NCBI GenBank assembly: GCA_918026815.1
Contig: CAKJVC010000066.1
Coordinates: 124,001-188,000 of the forward strand
Reading direction: 5' to 3'
DNA: 64,000 bases
Source of the DNA: Chalara sp. BL73
Taxonomy: Eukaryota > Ascomycota > Leotiomycetes > Helotiales
The notes beneath the pieces were generated by a model, which ran no database searches, was not told the DNA's origin, and saw nothing but the letters and a program-made list of their open reading frames with translations. A program made the position numbers and the translations under genes. Shown here in pieces: positions 46,473 through 58,558 of this stretch (its first letter is position 1; every line of letters begins with the position of its first letter).

Positions 46473-47925
46473 ATGTCTGGGTCTACCAAGTATATACTGG
46501 TGTCGTTGCCAACTTCTATATCACCTTCCAATGATAAAGACGAGGCTTTGACAGCCCTGCGATCCACGGTTTCTACGGACAACGGAATTACTATTCCCTT
46601 CAAGATACCGGATTTCAAGATTGGGGCTGTTGATACCTTGCTAACACAAGCCGATGATCTGGGGAAGCTCGAAAGCTCTTGTGCGGCAGTCGTACAAAAA
46701 ATAGGAGATACTTTGCGCAGTTTGCTAGAAGGCGATGAGGAGAAGATAGCTCAACAGAAGACTGTAAATGACAGTATGTTTGGAACTAATTCTTGCGTAA
46801 TGAGAACATTGTCTAATCTACGGATTTATAGAGCCTGCAGACCAATATTTACGGACTTTCAGCTGGAACAAAGTCAAGTATCGTGCAGATAAACCATTGA
46901 CAGAGCTTATTAGCTCATTACAGAAGGAGCTCGTTAGCATTGACAATGATGTCAAAGGCAAGATTACCCAATACAACTCAATCAAGACCAATCTTACAGC
47001 TTTGGAGCGGAAACAAACGTATGCTATGGGGCACCACTAGAATGATAGATGGCTGATACCAAGTAGGGGCAATCTTGCTACCAAGTCACTCACACCAGTC
47101 GTAGATCCAAAGTTACTTGTTCAAGACTCCGAATACATCGAGACACACCTGATTGTAGTACCAACAAACATGAAAAAGGACTTCCTAAGGAGTTATGAGA
47201 CAATAGCACCCATGGTTGTACCACGGTCATCCATTGAGGTTACCCATGACGACGAGTTCACACTATATGCAGTCACAACATTCAAGAAGACTAGCGCGGA
47301 ATTTCAACATAAGTGTAGGGAGAACAAGTGGACGCCCCGGGACTATAAATATGTTCAGGGTGGCAAAGAAGAGGAGAGCAGAGAGTTTGAGAAAGTGAAC
47401 AGAGATGAGAGGAAGGTTTGGGGCGAGGCATTAAGACTTGCGAGGACGGGCTGGAGTGAGGCCGTTATGATCTGGCTACATGTGTTGACCCTGCGGGTAT
47501 TTGCAGAAACTGTTCTGCGGTATGGACTCCCGCTTGACTACGTCTGTGGGCTCGTCAAGGTAAGAGCTGCTGGGACTCATAGAGACGAGGTAGCAATTGC
47601 TGACTTTCATAGACGACCCCTAAGTTAGCGAAGAAAGCAAAGACTAATCTGGATTCCGCATACTCATACCTAGGCGGAAACTCTGTGGGTCGAGATAAGA
47701 AGGGCCGGGTTTTGAAGGATGATTCTGCGCTGTCGTCTGATAGTAAGTGTCCATTCGCCTTTTCAAGTTCTGAGACTAGTGTACACACAAGAGAATGGTT
47801 TCAAAAGCAGAGATCTGTGGATGTTATCTATCACAGGACTGACACGTATAGTAGTGGCTGCAGCTGGGGTAGGAGGAGAAAACGAGTACACACCATATGT
47901 GTACTACGAGTTCGAGATTATATGA
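46473..47925 (+). CDS. VMA5: V-type proton ATPase subunit C
   Basis: Peripheral V1-sector stalk subunit that holds the catalytic head on the membrane sector. Exons 46473-46773, 46832-47018, 47067-47559, 47613-47742 and 47852-47925 give 394 residues, the usual family length. Family segments are MSGSTKYILVSLPTSISPS at the start, DQYLRTFSWNKVKYRADKPL, EYIETHLIVVPTNMKKDFLR, WLHVLTLRVFAETVLRYGLP, GRDKKGRVLKDDSALSSD and the C-terminal ENEYTPYVYYEFE. The last intron (109 bases) is needed to reach that terminus. All phases close. The ATG at 46473 is preferred over upstream in-frame codons because family members begin there. Confidence 0.95.
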
Positions 47926-48052
47926 TTCATGACAGGTATGGCGGTCAAGTATGAGCTCAGGAACTGTAAAGATATCAAGTCCCAGCATAGAAGCTGGAGA
48001 GCAAGGCAATGTTAATTTGTCGTAAATACACCTTGTCTACCATACAACCCAT

Positions 48053-48866
48053 TTACCGTGCAACCAAGCCCTCTTTCTGCAAGTACTCTACAATCTTTGC
48101 CACAGACTCCTCGACGCTCAACTGATCACTCCTGATATGAATCTCCGGGTTTTCAGGCGCTTCATACGGTGCAGAGATACCAGTGAAGTTAGGAATCTCG
48201 CCCGCTCGCGCCTTCTTGTACAAACCCTTAGGATCTCTTTGCTCAGCGACTTCAACAGGGATATCAACAAACACCTCGATAAAGGGGATCGCAGGGTCGG
48301 TACTGCCTTTTGGAGCTTGAGCATGAAGTTCTCGTGCTACCTTTCTGTCTGCAATGTATGGCGAGATGAACGATGTGAGCGCGATGGTCGAGGAGTCTGC
48401 AAAAAGCTTTGCAACCTAATTCCTCATTAGCCCCCTCCTCTTCCAACATCTTCCTTCCTGCCCCTCTCTTTCCCCCAGCTATTAAAGTAAAAACTGGAGG
48501 CTCACATGCGCGATCCGTCTAATATTCTCATTCCGGTCCTTCTCGCTGAATCCTAAATCAGAGTTCAGCCCGAAACGCACGTTGTCACCGTCCAGTCTGT
48601 AGGCTGCAAGGCCAAGGTGCAAAAGATGCTGCTCGAGGGCTGTTGCGATGGTGGATTTTCCTGAGGCGGAGAGGCCTGTGAACCAGACTGTGAAGCCTTG
48701 CTGCTTGCGCAACTCGTTGCGCTCGCTGCGCGTGAGCGCCGCTTCGTGCCATGTTATGTTTCTGCGTTTTGTTAGTTCTGTGTTGTGAGGGCCTTGAAGG
48801 TAAGTTGATGGCGGGGTCTAGTGGGGTAATTTCTAGTATTTTGGGGGGGAATTCTTACGTCGCCAT
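48053..48866 (-). CDS. MET14: Adenylylsulfate (APS) kinase
   Basis: Phosphorylates adenylylsulfate to PAPS in sulfate assimilation. Exons 48866-48859 (only 8 coding bases), 48761-48506 and 48415-48053 give 208 residues. The tiny first exon ATGGCGAC plus the next exon gives [20 protein letters not shown], the standard fungal start. The P-loop is [11 protein letters not shown] (about residues 30-40), followed by [39 protein letters not shown], the FISPY motif, and [20 protein letters not shown] near the end. No defects. It converges with the V-ATPase gene (127 bases apart). A CACGTG site lies about 205 bases upstream. Confidence 0.95.
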
Positions 48867-49069
48867 TGTGAGATTGGGGTCAGTTGACACTTTAATTCTT
48901 GATTGAAATGTAGTCTGATGAAAACAAAAGATCAGATGAGGCAGTGAGAGTCGGATGGATAAGAATTGCGCTATCAAAAAAGCGATTCCTGCTACGAAAT
49001 GTTTAGTTCTCTTGGGCTGAAGGCGTCATATTCGGATCAACAAATTTTCCAGTCCGTCACCAAAGTAAT

Positions 49070-49075
49070 CACGTG
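49070..49075. promoter_or_regulatory. CACGTG element upstream of APS kinase
   Basis: CACGTG within AATCACGTGTAA, about 205 bases upstream of the start codon. In yeast, Cbf1 binds CACGTG in MET gene promoters, MET14 included. Use in this fungus is an inference. Confidence 0.4.
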
Positions 49076-49791
49076 TAACTAGATATGTCTCTCTTATTCC
49101 TACCGCAATCTCTATATTGTAAAGCCCGATTCTGAACTATTGTACATGCCTGGGTGTCTCAGGTCTGATACATCCGGCTGAACGATAAATATAGGCATTA
49201 AATTGGCTGTACTGTTATACATCTAGAAATAGCAGCAACTTGACTCAATCATTAGGGATGCATCCTCAAAAACCTTCTTCTACCAGATACAAAGATAGAA
49301 ATATATCTTAGCAAATCACGATTGTTCAAAATGGTTGGTAGACAGACAACAATAAAGTTATATAATCATTAGTGAAGTTCAATATTAAACAATCAGTAAC
49401 CACAAATAAATATGTCTACTATCAACTTATATCACGATCAACATTCGCATAAACTGGGCAATGTTAGCTATTAGTCTTGCAGAGGTGTGGTTACGCGCTC
49501 GGTCTTTGTTTCTATGATGGTACCTGGGGTATGGATCCAGCTAAAGGGCCTAGAATTTAAAGTTGAAACGCTTCCCTCAAGAATGAATTGCAATTTTTTC
49601 CCCATTGTTTGCTGTGGCAGGCAGGGCTGAATTTCTTGTCAAGGAAAGTAAGCAACAGTTTCTATCTTGAGGCTATAATATGATACGCGGCGACACTATT
49701 TCGTAGCAGCTTATCCTCCAGGCCACAATATGACAAATAATCTAAAATTACTCTATATGTGGCTTGTTCAAAACTTAACAGTGTACAAAAA

Positions 49792-49864
49792 GGAAGCCGG
49801 AATCGAACCACACCGCCTGGTCTAAACAAGTCTAATCATGCTCTTATAGCAGTTCCGCCCTCAA
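49792..49864 (-). repeat. tRNA-like relic, minus strand
   Basis: Read on the minus strand, a perfect B box GGTTCGATTCC (plus strand 49799-49809) and a D-arm-like TGCTATAAGAGCA about 43 bases upstream give tRNA-like spacing. The expected acceptor partner of GGCTTCC is missing and the anticodon stem does not pair, so it is not a working tRNA. Confidence 0.35.
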
Positions 49865-50031
49865 AGCAAGTCTTTATACTCCCTAGTCTGTAGCCTAATA
49901 GTCTCTAGATGCTCGATTATGTTCGGCAACCCAGACTGTTTGAACAGCCCTAAGGAATTATGCGGCGAGTGATACTCCTTTTCTGGAATAGTGTTTCTCA
50001 CTCAGGTACTAGCCTCTTCATTTTCTACGGT

Positions 50032-50986
50032 TCAGTCAGTTAAAGCTTCTTGAACGGATTCTTTATCACTTACCTCGGCTTGTCTTGGTTCAATAAAAAG
50101 GGCAGAAGCATCAGCCAGAACCACTGGCGTCTCTCCTTCACCCACTAGTGTCTCTATCCGGCCTTCCACCCATGCTTTTCGCCCCTCAACCTTCGTTGTA
50201 GTTGCTCTTAGGACAACAAAACTTCCTGCCATAGCCGGGGCACGGTAGTTGATGTTGAGATTTGCTGTTACTCCGACTTTATTCGGTAGAGCAGGAAAAC
50301 AGCATCTGGCCAACCCCTCATCTAAAATGGTTGCAAGTAGACCTCCGTGGATTATACCTGGGTGGCCACATAGATCGCCACCCAAGTACGATATGGAGAC
50401 CAATGATTTCCCACCTTCCTCGTTCCACGTATAAGGAGGGACCACAATCCTTCCTGGGCCCATGAGCGTGCCTCCCGTTAGATTCTGTGCCCTATATGAC
50501 GCTGGCATCTTCAAATGAGGCCGTGATTCTCGAAACTCTGACTTCGATCTCAGTTCAACAGCTACCGGGTGGTTCTTGATATGGTCTTCAATTTCACTTG
50601 CGATGTCATCTTCAGGTTTGTAGAGAATAAGCGTCTCTTCGTCGGTAGGAGGATTTAGGATTTCGTTTGCCATGCCGATTGCCTGCGCCGATGCGGTAAC
50701 TACTCCCAAAATTGCTGAGATAATTCCAATGGCCGTCACGGACAAGGCTCGCCTGAATAGTGATCGTTTTGGAGGGCCGGCAACGTATGTATCTGAAGAG
50801 TTAGCCTTCTTGATATCGAATATGCACTTAGTACTAACTTTGAGTATTATGAAGCCTTCTGAACGTACTGAATTTTTGCGAATGGCTTTGCAAAAAGTTT
50901 GAAGAGATTTTGTTACGGGGACTGTGGAGAATAGTCTTTATAACACGTCCACTGGCGCTAGGCCGCAGACCTCGGCGCATCAACAT
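50032..50986 (-). CDS. Mitochondrial PaaI-type (hotdog) thioesterase-like protein
   Basis: Exons 50986-50869 and 50792-50032, with a 76-base intron, give 292 residues. The N-terminus MLMRRGLRPSASGRVIKTIL is Arg-rich like a mitochondrial presequence, followed by one hydrophobic helix (LSVTAIGIISAILGVVTASA, about residues 55-75). The hotdog domain contains YLGGDLCGHPGIIHGGLLAT and DEGLARCCFPALPN (residues about 174-208); HGG and the following Asp/Glu are the usual active-site elements. It then has TANLNINYRAPAMAGSFVVL. The family hydrolyses acyl-CoA thioesters. It may sit in the inner membrane. The 5' exon was inferred because no other ATG fits. Confidence 0.82.
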
Positions 50987-51879
50987 TTTTCACGCATGTA
51001 CGGACCGGATTTCTTCAATGCCGCTTCATGATTCATGAGATTAGAAGGAAGCATTGAGTTATGCAGATGACCCATATGTTCGGAGGCTTCCAAAACCCTT
51101 GACCGGTCCCGCTAAGGCTGCCGGGATGAGGTTTGTCCCGAGGCTGAAATTTTCTTACCCATCGGCTGGATAAACTTTTCGCCATACACGTGACCAGAGC
51201 TTTCCTTCAATATCTTGGGATTGGTGTCAATTGGATGTTCTTCCTTGATAACGATCAGGTCGTCCTGAAGCTGCTAATAGAAATTGTGCTCCATTACTTG
51301 AGACGTCAAGTTAGAGAAAGGGTCTAGAACGCTGACGTCGTCTTGCATGCTTGGCAGTGATCCTGACGACCCCTCAGCTCAGGGATATTTCCATAAAGCT
51401 ACAGTATGAAACCTGCCTATAATGCTGTCAGGAACATGTTGAATTAGCTGCATCTGCATGAAACACAGGTCATCTTATAAGAAATACTTACAGGGAAGAC
51501 CTATAGCTGTGGAAGAGTATCTGAGTCTTGTTGACCGCTGCTTGCTGTGGTCAGCACTTAATCACTTAAGTTATCTAGCGACAAGTTTATCAAAGTTTAT
51601 CAGTATGTCTTCAAGGGGAGGAATATTACTATAATAGTGCTTAGGCGCCCTGAAGCTAAGAATATACATGGTCTGTCGTTGCATGGCCTTAGGCCATTTA
51701 TGCGCTCCCCGCTTTGTGATCAGATCGGAACTTTGTGACTGGTTCTCAAAAACTTGGAAGCTGAAAGATCCAAATTATAAAAGAGCCATCTGCCATGCCC
51801 ATAGCCAGACCTTCTCTTGCATCTATCATCTAACCTGTGAGAACCTTAACAACATAAACAAGCACGACTACTATCAATC
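50987..51879. other. Intergenic region with a coding-like minus-strand segment
   Basis: Contains the segment at 51112-51348 described separately. The rest has no gene. The right end is the promoter and leader of the small gene at 51880. Confidence 0.45.
51112..51348 (-). pseudogene. Unrecognised coding-like fragment with an internal stop
   Basis: From an ATG at 51348 the frame reads MQDDVSVLDPFSNLTSQVME, a TAG at 51276-51274, then QLQDDLIVIKEEHPIDTNPK and SSGHVYGEKFIQPMGKK to a stop at 51112. The composition and length of open frame look coding, and a GTAAGA donor-like site follows PMG. No family recognised. It could be a relic or an exon of an unannotated gene. Confidence 0.3.
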
Positions 51880-52468
51880 ATGGCAACTGTAGATACCACT
51901 GACTTGGGGCCTGCACACCCTCCCAAGTATGATATTCTAGGCATGGCTGTACATAAACCTGCAAGTTAACACTTCATAGGGCCGAGTCTTTCGAGGCTTT
52001 CAAGACCATTGAGGCCGAACTCAAAAAGAACCTCCAACACATCCGCCATGAACACAATAGTATGCCCTGCAAGCGCCAACCAGTGATCAGATTCTAACTT
52101 GAAAAAAGAGCACGAGCCAGAATACTTCGCTGCAGTCGCAGACCTCTCAGATGAGCAACTTACAACCTTCTCAGGTGGGAACCTCGCTTGTATAGTCAGA
52201 ATCTGGCGACTAACGTACCACAGAGGAGGATCTAGTAGAGGTGCGAACGGCACTAGTCGCCTATGGTTTGATTCTCTTCGGGAAGGTTCATCTCAAAGAG
52301 GCCAGCAACGGATACATCCACTTCAGAGCTTTCATTCCAGAGCCAGGAAGCAGCGAGGTCGTGAAATTCCATAGCATTCATACCGAAGAAACGGAGCACT
52401 CTGATGGGAACAAGACGTATCGTGCTATCTTTACTAAGAATGACCCACTTGAGTGGTTTGATACATAG
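51880..52468 (+). CDS. Small four-exon protein of unknown function
   Basis: Exons 51880-51926, 51980-52059, 52109-52174 and 52224-52468 give 145 residues. The three introns of 49-53 bases all close in phase, which strongly supports the model. The protein has an N-terminal charged helical half (AFKTIEAELKKNLQHIRHEH, DLSDEQLTTFSEEDLVEVRT) and a C-terminal half with SNGYIHFRAFIPEPGSSEVV and HSIHTEETEHSDGNKTYRAI, ending EWFDT. No signal peptide or membrane helix. Not recognised. Confidence 0.75.
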
Positions 52469-52609
52469 GCATTTGTTCTTCGAGACATTTGGACCTGAAG
52501 CGGGGCGGAATTTTATCATGGATACCATCATGTAATTTTTGTTATGTTCACACAGTTACCTATACTATGCTCCGGCTATGAATTTCATGGTGGACTAATT
52601 ACTCATACT

Positions 52610-55600
52610 CTATATATCCTCATCGTCATCGTTGTCCAACATAGCCGCATAGTCATCAACAGAAGCAAATGTAGGAAGATTCTTAAGCCTCCTCCTCTTC
52701 TGTCTGGTGCTCTCTTCCTTTTCTTCAACATCAACTCCCCTCTCTAATTCTTTTTCGAACAACTCGTTGATGATTGAACCTGCATCTTCGTCGGTATCGA
52801 CAAGAGCATCTTTATCCTCGACTGCGTCCAAGAAACCATCGTCGGAGCCTTCGACATCGACTTCATCGTCGCCACTTTCAATATCGACACCACCATCCTC
52901 TCCGTCACTAGATGCATTAGAATCATCCAAATTCAGCATCTCAAGGTCAGAATCATCGTCACTAGGACCCTCAACCTCAGGTTTGGAGTCTACCAACGCT
53001 TGCCAAATCTCGTCTTCATTGTCATCTTCCTCGTGATCTGAACCTGTGGCCGCTTTTGCAACCTTCTTCTTAGGTGTTTGTTTGCCCTTGCCAATCTGGC
53101 TAAAATATTTATGGAAGAAAATTTCATCAACAGCGACATCTTCCACTTTCTTGCGCCAAAAAGCTTCTGAATTGAGTGGCATTTGGCCGTTTTGTGTGGT
53201 TCTGTTGGAGAGCAGTATACCTTTGCTGTCTCCACCAGACAAAGGCTGCATGATGGAACTACCACGCAAACCACTGGTGCTTGTCTTGACATTACGATAG
53301 ACGAATCTATCTAAGAAGTGTGCAAGTGTATGCGACGCAAGATCGGGCTTAGGGGGCATTTTCTCGCCGCTGAGGAGGCGATCGGCAAACATAGACACGG
53401 AGGGATGAAAGTGTGCCAAGAATGGAAGCTATTCCCTATATTAGTAGGCGCTCATGGATCTTCGCATAGTATATAACTTACAGATTCCCACAAGCAACTT
53501 TTGTCAGCATTGCTATGTTCTGGATCCCTTTTGCGACCATCGTAAGTTTGGGAAGCAGACTCCTGGTTAATAGAGAAAGTAGCTTCACCTTCGTCCTCAG
53601 GCACATCACGAATCACTTCTTGCCCATCTTCCTCATCAAATTCTGGTTCATTGAGAAGTGTTTTGAGACCAGGGAATGTGACTTCCAGCTCTCTGATCAG
53701 GTAGAGAACACCACATATGAACGGTGGCTGGTGCAAAGTTATGATTTGAAGTAGCCTCTTGGCAAAAGCCTTCACTCGCTTTATGTTCAAGTCAGAGCGT
53801 AACGCTCTGAACAGCAGGTTTAGGTATAATGCATGTTTTGAGGAGGTGATAAGGCGTGGATCAAGAAGCGATTCATAGAGTGTTCTATAAAATCGATCGG
53901 TAGCGAGATTCTTCGTCGTGGATAACTGCTCAATCAACATCAACGCCTGAATACTAGTGTTGAAGTTGGAGGAGTGTGTAATCTTGAAAAGCGTATCCAT
54001 ATGCCTTTCAAGACTTTAGAAGTGTTAGTACAAATACGGCTTCTGAAACAGATGACTTACGTGTTATCGTTGGTCTTAGAGAAGGGAAATGCGCGATTGA
54101 CACCTGTCAAAACAGCTGAGATCATCTTCTCTGTGGTCTCTTCGCTCGTTAATTTTGCTTCTTCTTCTTTTGTCGCCTTCGAAAGTGCCTTTTTACCCAT
54201 CGGAGCACCGCCACCTTGAATTTGTCCCTTGCGATTAGTCTTAGGCCCGACTTGGGCTTTCGGTGGATCTGGCTTCTTGAGTAGAGTCACAAACAGCTGG
54301 AAATAGATATCAAGAAGGTTTTGAGCAACTTGTTCCTCTTTCCCACTGAGAATGGTCTGGTTTAGGGTATTGATAGCATAATATCTTGCATGTGAGCTTT
54401 GATTTGGCCGAAGAAGAAGTTCAGTTTCTATTGACCGAACAATGATCGGCTTCATTAATGGATGTTTCGTTTGCAATTGCAAAAGCAGATATGATGTTCG
54501 GGAGGCAATTTTCTTGTCGGGGTCTCCAAGCTTGTTCACTAGAAGACGAAGTAAGTTGGATTCCTGTTCTGGCTTCGATTCCAACAACTCATAAACATAT
54601 GTGACAGCTCTCGATCGTGCATACTCCACCTCATCATTACACCAGCCTTCAAGGATTTTCAGCATTTCGAAGTATTGCTCTTTCAGCCAATCCTCATATG
54701 CCCACGATATTAAATGAGCCTTTGTAATCTGGCCGGGTAATTCAAGTCCTGAATTCCACATAGAAACCATATTCTCTTCGAGGGTACCCAACAGACCCGG
54801 TTGTGTAGCAAAAGTACGCAGACGTCGATCGGCTGGTAGAACGACACCCACCCCTAACAAATCCTTTAGTGCTCCAAGAGCTGTTACGGCCTGACCTCTG
54901 CTTCGCTTCTTGGCTAATGATAATAGACTCTCGAAAGACTTTGTCGTGTGCACAGGAGATTCTTGGACAACCAAAGTAAGGGCTGAGACTTTATCAGATA
55001 GAGTGCCAGATGTCATGATGGTTGAAAGGAAACGATGTGACGACGAGGCGGATAAGTGTTTTGAGGCGTAAAGATTACTATCAGCTTCTAGAAGCGATGT
55101 GGCATAAGCCTTTAGGGATGCTATAGTATTTTGAAAAGGGCTAGAATCTTTTAAGGTGGAGCTCGGCAGGTCAGGGAGCTGTGTGACATGCCAGTCTGGC
55201 CGAGCGTCAAATACCTAGAAAGTTTTAGTCAGGTCGATGATCGTATGGCATGCATACTGACTAGGCGGTTTTGATCCTTCGATGATTTATCAGACGTCTG
55301 ATTAACTGGTACAGCATCTTTGACAGGCTTACTCGTAGCAGCAGGAGCTGAGTCTATGATTTCAGCCGACAAGTCTTCGTCCGAAACCTCTTCCCATTCT
55401 CCCCCATCTTCCGAATCTATTGCATCGTCCTTAGACTCTTCTTCTGACTCGCTCGCATCCACTTCGGCCTGCCCATTGATACCCAGACTTGCAGCGAACT
55501 TCGCAAGCTCCTTCTGGAGTGATTTATCAATGGACTTTGAGCTTTCCGTGATTAGATCCTCCTCATCCCCCGAACCTTCATGATTCACCAGATCCAAATC

Positions 55601-55990
55601 CTCCTCTGTACCACCTAATGCCAGAATTTCCTGTAACAATGTGGCACGATCGTCCTCTGCATGCTCTAACTTTTGCTTTCCTTTGCCTCGACTCTGCAGA
55701 TTTTTCGCATTTCCTTGCGCATCTCTCTTCGTGCCTCTAGTGTTTTCAGAGTTCTCGGTAACTTTAGACCCATGTATTGTAGTAGAATTGCTGCTGTTTG
55801 CCTTGTTCTCCTTCTTGTTGCGATTAGGTGTCTGTGTGAATTTTGCTGGTGCTTTTCCCTTGTCCAGGCTTTTCTCTATCTGTTCCGTAAGAGCGGACAA
55901 AGTTTTCTCATCAAATGTTGGAAGACCTGTCTGGACACGCTTTAAAGGACCATTACGAACCTTCTCGGGTGGTTTCTTATGTTTGGCCAT
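52610..55990 (-). CDS. MAK21: Ribosome biogenesis protein MAK21/NOC1 (CBF/Mak21 family)
   Basis: Needed for 60S pre-ribosome maturation and nuclear transit, in complex with Noc2. Exons 55990-55262, 55214-54061, 54013-53482 and 53428-52610 give 1077 residues. The N-terminus is basic (MAKHKKPPEKVRNGPLKRVQ) and then acidic (EGSGDEEDLIT, DSEDGGEWEEVSDEDLSA). HEAT-like helices follow (LISWAYEDWLKEQYFEMLKI). The conserved CBF/NOC block contains MDTLFKITHSSNFNTSIQAL, LLFRALRSDLNIKRVKAFAK and LPFLAHFHPSVSMFADRLLS. A long Asp/Glu-rich tail (DDSDLEMLNLDDSNASSDGE) precedes a basic KRRRLKN and the end. Codon phases close at all three introns. It is divergent from the prolyl-tRNA synthetase gene, 319 bases apart. 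Confidence 0.93.
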
Positions 55991-56309
55991 GACGATTAAA
56001 GAATTAAAGACGGTGTGATCTGGGTATCTTGTGTCAATGAACAGAGGGGAAATTTTGTTAGAATTCCCCTTATCGCGGACCAAGAGGCTAACCGTATTGA
56101 GCTTATCGCATGTGACTAGTTAAGCGAGCCTCCTTTTGTCCTTTAGAGTCGTTCCAGGTTCAAGGTCATGAAAATATCAACATTTTCTCTAGAGTGTCAT
56201 GTGGCTCAGAATCTAATTTACTAAAGTACAGAGAGTTATGGATTGAGGTTAGAGTCATATTTCCTCACTTCGCTTCAGCTAGTTTACCCCTAGTTCTTTC
56301 TAATAGATC
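55991..56309. promoter_or_regulatory. Bidirectional promoter (MAK21 / prolyl-tRNA synthetase)
   Basis: 319 bases between divergent start codons. Two translation-related genes share this spacer. No specific element could be assigned with confidence. Confidence 0.5.
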
Positions 56310-58558
56310 ATGAAACATTCAACCAAGCTCCCTCATCGCATCATCTTCGGCCAAAGATGTTCAAGACGGGCGCTACAATGCTCTTACAAAACAATCCCCC
56401 ATGTCAGGCTCCTGTCCCGCCTTTACTCAGAACTACGTCCGAGGCTTTCAGCAAGTCCCTCCGCATTCCAATTTGTGTTTTCGAGAAGATCAGCTGATTG
56501 AATATAGGATGATGATCGAGCAAGACTATCCAAGTTCTGGGTACCTTCAGGAGGTATAGCTGAATCGGATGAAGAAGGTATATTGTAATTTTAAGAGTCT
56601 TGTGCATTACACTTATATTAATAGACTCTCACGCTAAGCTCATTCGCGCTGGCTTCCTTCGACAGGTGAGCATGCAATTATTACTGACATTACAGATGAT
56701 GCTGTTCTAAGGAATCTCCAGGCCCATTCCGGAATATTCCATATGCTTCCGCTTGGTCTTCGGGCGCAAAATAAATTAGAGGTCTTAATAGATAAGTATA
56801 TGTCAAAGCTAGGTAAGACTTAGGGTGCTTTGTCTTTTCGTATGCTGATTACGACAGGCGCTTCTAAGCTATCATTATCATCCATATCTTCCGAGGAGCT
56901 CTGGACCAAGAGTGGTCGCCTTCTGAAGGCTGGATCTGAGGTATGTCTTCATTCACCATCATAACCTTGTAGGACTTTGTTAAACATAAACTAGATATTT
57001 CGTTTCAGGGACAGGAAGGACGCTGGATTTCTTCTCTCACCTACGCATGAGGAGGAGATCACTAACCTTGTTTCTTCCACCGTTAAATCATACAAAGAGC
57101 TGCCAGTGAGATTATACCAAATATGTAAGTCTTCATCTCTCTTGAACCTGTAGCTGCAACCTTATATTTAATATAGCACGAAAATATCGGGATGAGTTGA
57201 GACCAAGGCAGGGGCTCCTTCGGTCCAGGGAGTTCATTATGAAAGACCTGTATACCTTTGATTATAACTCCGAGCTTGCTCTCAAAACGTATCACGAGGT
57301 GCGAGGAATGTATGCTCGACTGTTTGACGAGCTCAAGGTTCCATACCTTACCGCTGAAGCGGATTCTGGAGATATTGGCGGAGATCTAAGTCATGAATTC
57401 CATTTCCCAACCTCAAAAGGAGAAGATAACATAATAAGCTGTGATAGCTGCAATTATGTAGCAAATGAAGAGCTTGCCGAAAGTACAGTTCACAATGTTG
57501 CGACAGCTGAAGCAGACGCAACTCAGTTAGCGGTCTGGCGTGGAATATCGCGTGACAGACAGACTCTTGTCAACGTATGGTATCTAACGACTGGCGCTTC
57601 TACAACCATTGGCCAACCGGAGGTCAATGTACACGCGGTCAAGTCAATTGTACCAGGGCTAGATGCATCGATAGACGACCCTTTACCTTTGTGGCCTCGA
57701 TCAAAATCAACTTCTTTATCTCTGAATTCGGAGTCGCCTACAGCTTCAAAGAAATCCCGTCAGCTAATCAACCTGATAGACTTGACCGTGCCTGCCCGGT
57801 TTCGGGGAGATATCGAGTCTCGTAATTCTATGATTCCTTTCTGGCCAGAGTCTGTTCCAAATCAAGACAGCGATTTGGTCATTGATGTTATGTCCCAAGA
57901 CATGTCAACTCAGCAGCCCTTGAATCTAATCAGGATAAGGGACGGTGATTCATGCAGCCGCTGTTCCACCGGATCTCTAAAAGTGCAAAAGGCCATCGAG
58001 CTAGGTCACACATTTCACCTAGGTACGCGCTATAGCGAGCCTATGGAAGCAATGGTCACAGTCCCTGTAGGATTATTAACAGATGAAGCGGCTGTCACAT
58101 CTGAAGTCGCTAAAAATAACTCAAATACCAGCGTGCAAGTCCCTATGCAAATGGGATGTCATGGGATTGGTGTATCACGCATCATAGGTGCGGTCGTTGA
58201 CACTCTTTCAGATGATAAAGGCCTAAACTGGCCACGTATCATGGCACCATTTGAAGCAGTTCTTGTGCCCGCAAACGGCCTTGCTGAAGCATCTGTTGAG
58301 GTCTATGATGAGCTTCGCTCTGCGACACGATCATCTGAGTCATCTCAGTTAGATGTTGTCTTGGATGATCGGGTTGCTTCATTCCCTTGGAAAATGCGAG
58401 ACGCAGACTTAGTTGGATATCCCGTAATTATCGTCGTGGGTAGGAAATGGAATACAGAGAGGACTTGTGAGGTGCAATGCAGAAGACTCCAGATTCGTCA
58501 AGATGTACCTCTAAGAGAACTTGAGAGCTTTGTGCAGTCTGTACTTGCTCAGTTGTAA
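56310..58558 (+). CDS. Prolyl-tRNA synthetase, mitochondrial (bacterial type)
   Basis: Class II synthetase charging mitochondrial tRNA-Pro. Exons 56310-56402, 56508-56577, 56625-56665, 56722-56812, 56858-56940, 56995-57124 and 57177-58558 give 629 residues. The first intron (105 bases, donor GTCAGG) is the weakest; only the first exon depends on it. Landmarks are [32 protein letters not shown], the [20 protein letters not shown] region, motif 2 with [20 protein letters not shown], and motif 3 [12 protein letters not shown]. The C-terminal anticodon-binding domain reads [20 protein letters not shown] and [11 protein letters not shown]. The insertion domain contains [14 protein letters not shown]. 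The N-terminus ([20 protein letters not shown]) looks like a mitochondrial presequence. Confidence 0.93.

Larger units (their letters stand above)
48867..50031. other. Intergenic region with APS kinase promoter and a tRNA-like relic
   Basis: No protein gene seen over 1.2 kb of AT-rich DNA. The left third is the APS kinase promoter (CACGTG at 49070). A minus-strand tRNA-like relic lies at about 49792-49864. Confidence 0.45.

Noticed and set aside
52707..53036. Ser-rich plus-strand ORF of 109 codons
   Set aside because: Antisense shadow of the Asp/Glu-rich tail of MAK21.
55320..55583. Ser-rich plus-strand ORF inside the MAK21 gene
   Set aside because: It is the antisense shadow of the acidic Asp/Glu-rich stretch of MAK21.
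56403..56507. Shorter 33-base first intron (donor near 56475) in prolyl-tRNA synthetase
   Set aside because: Also keeps the frame but is below the usual minimum intron length in this window (about 44 bases); the 105-base version is preferred, with reserve.
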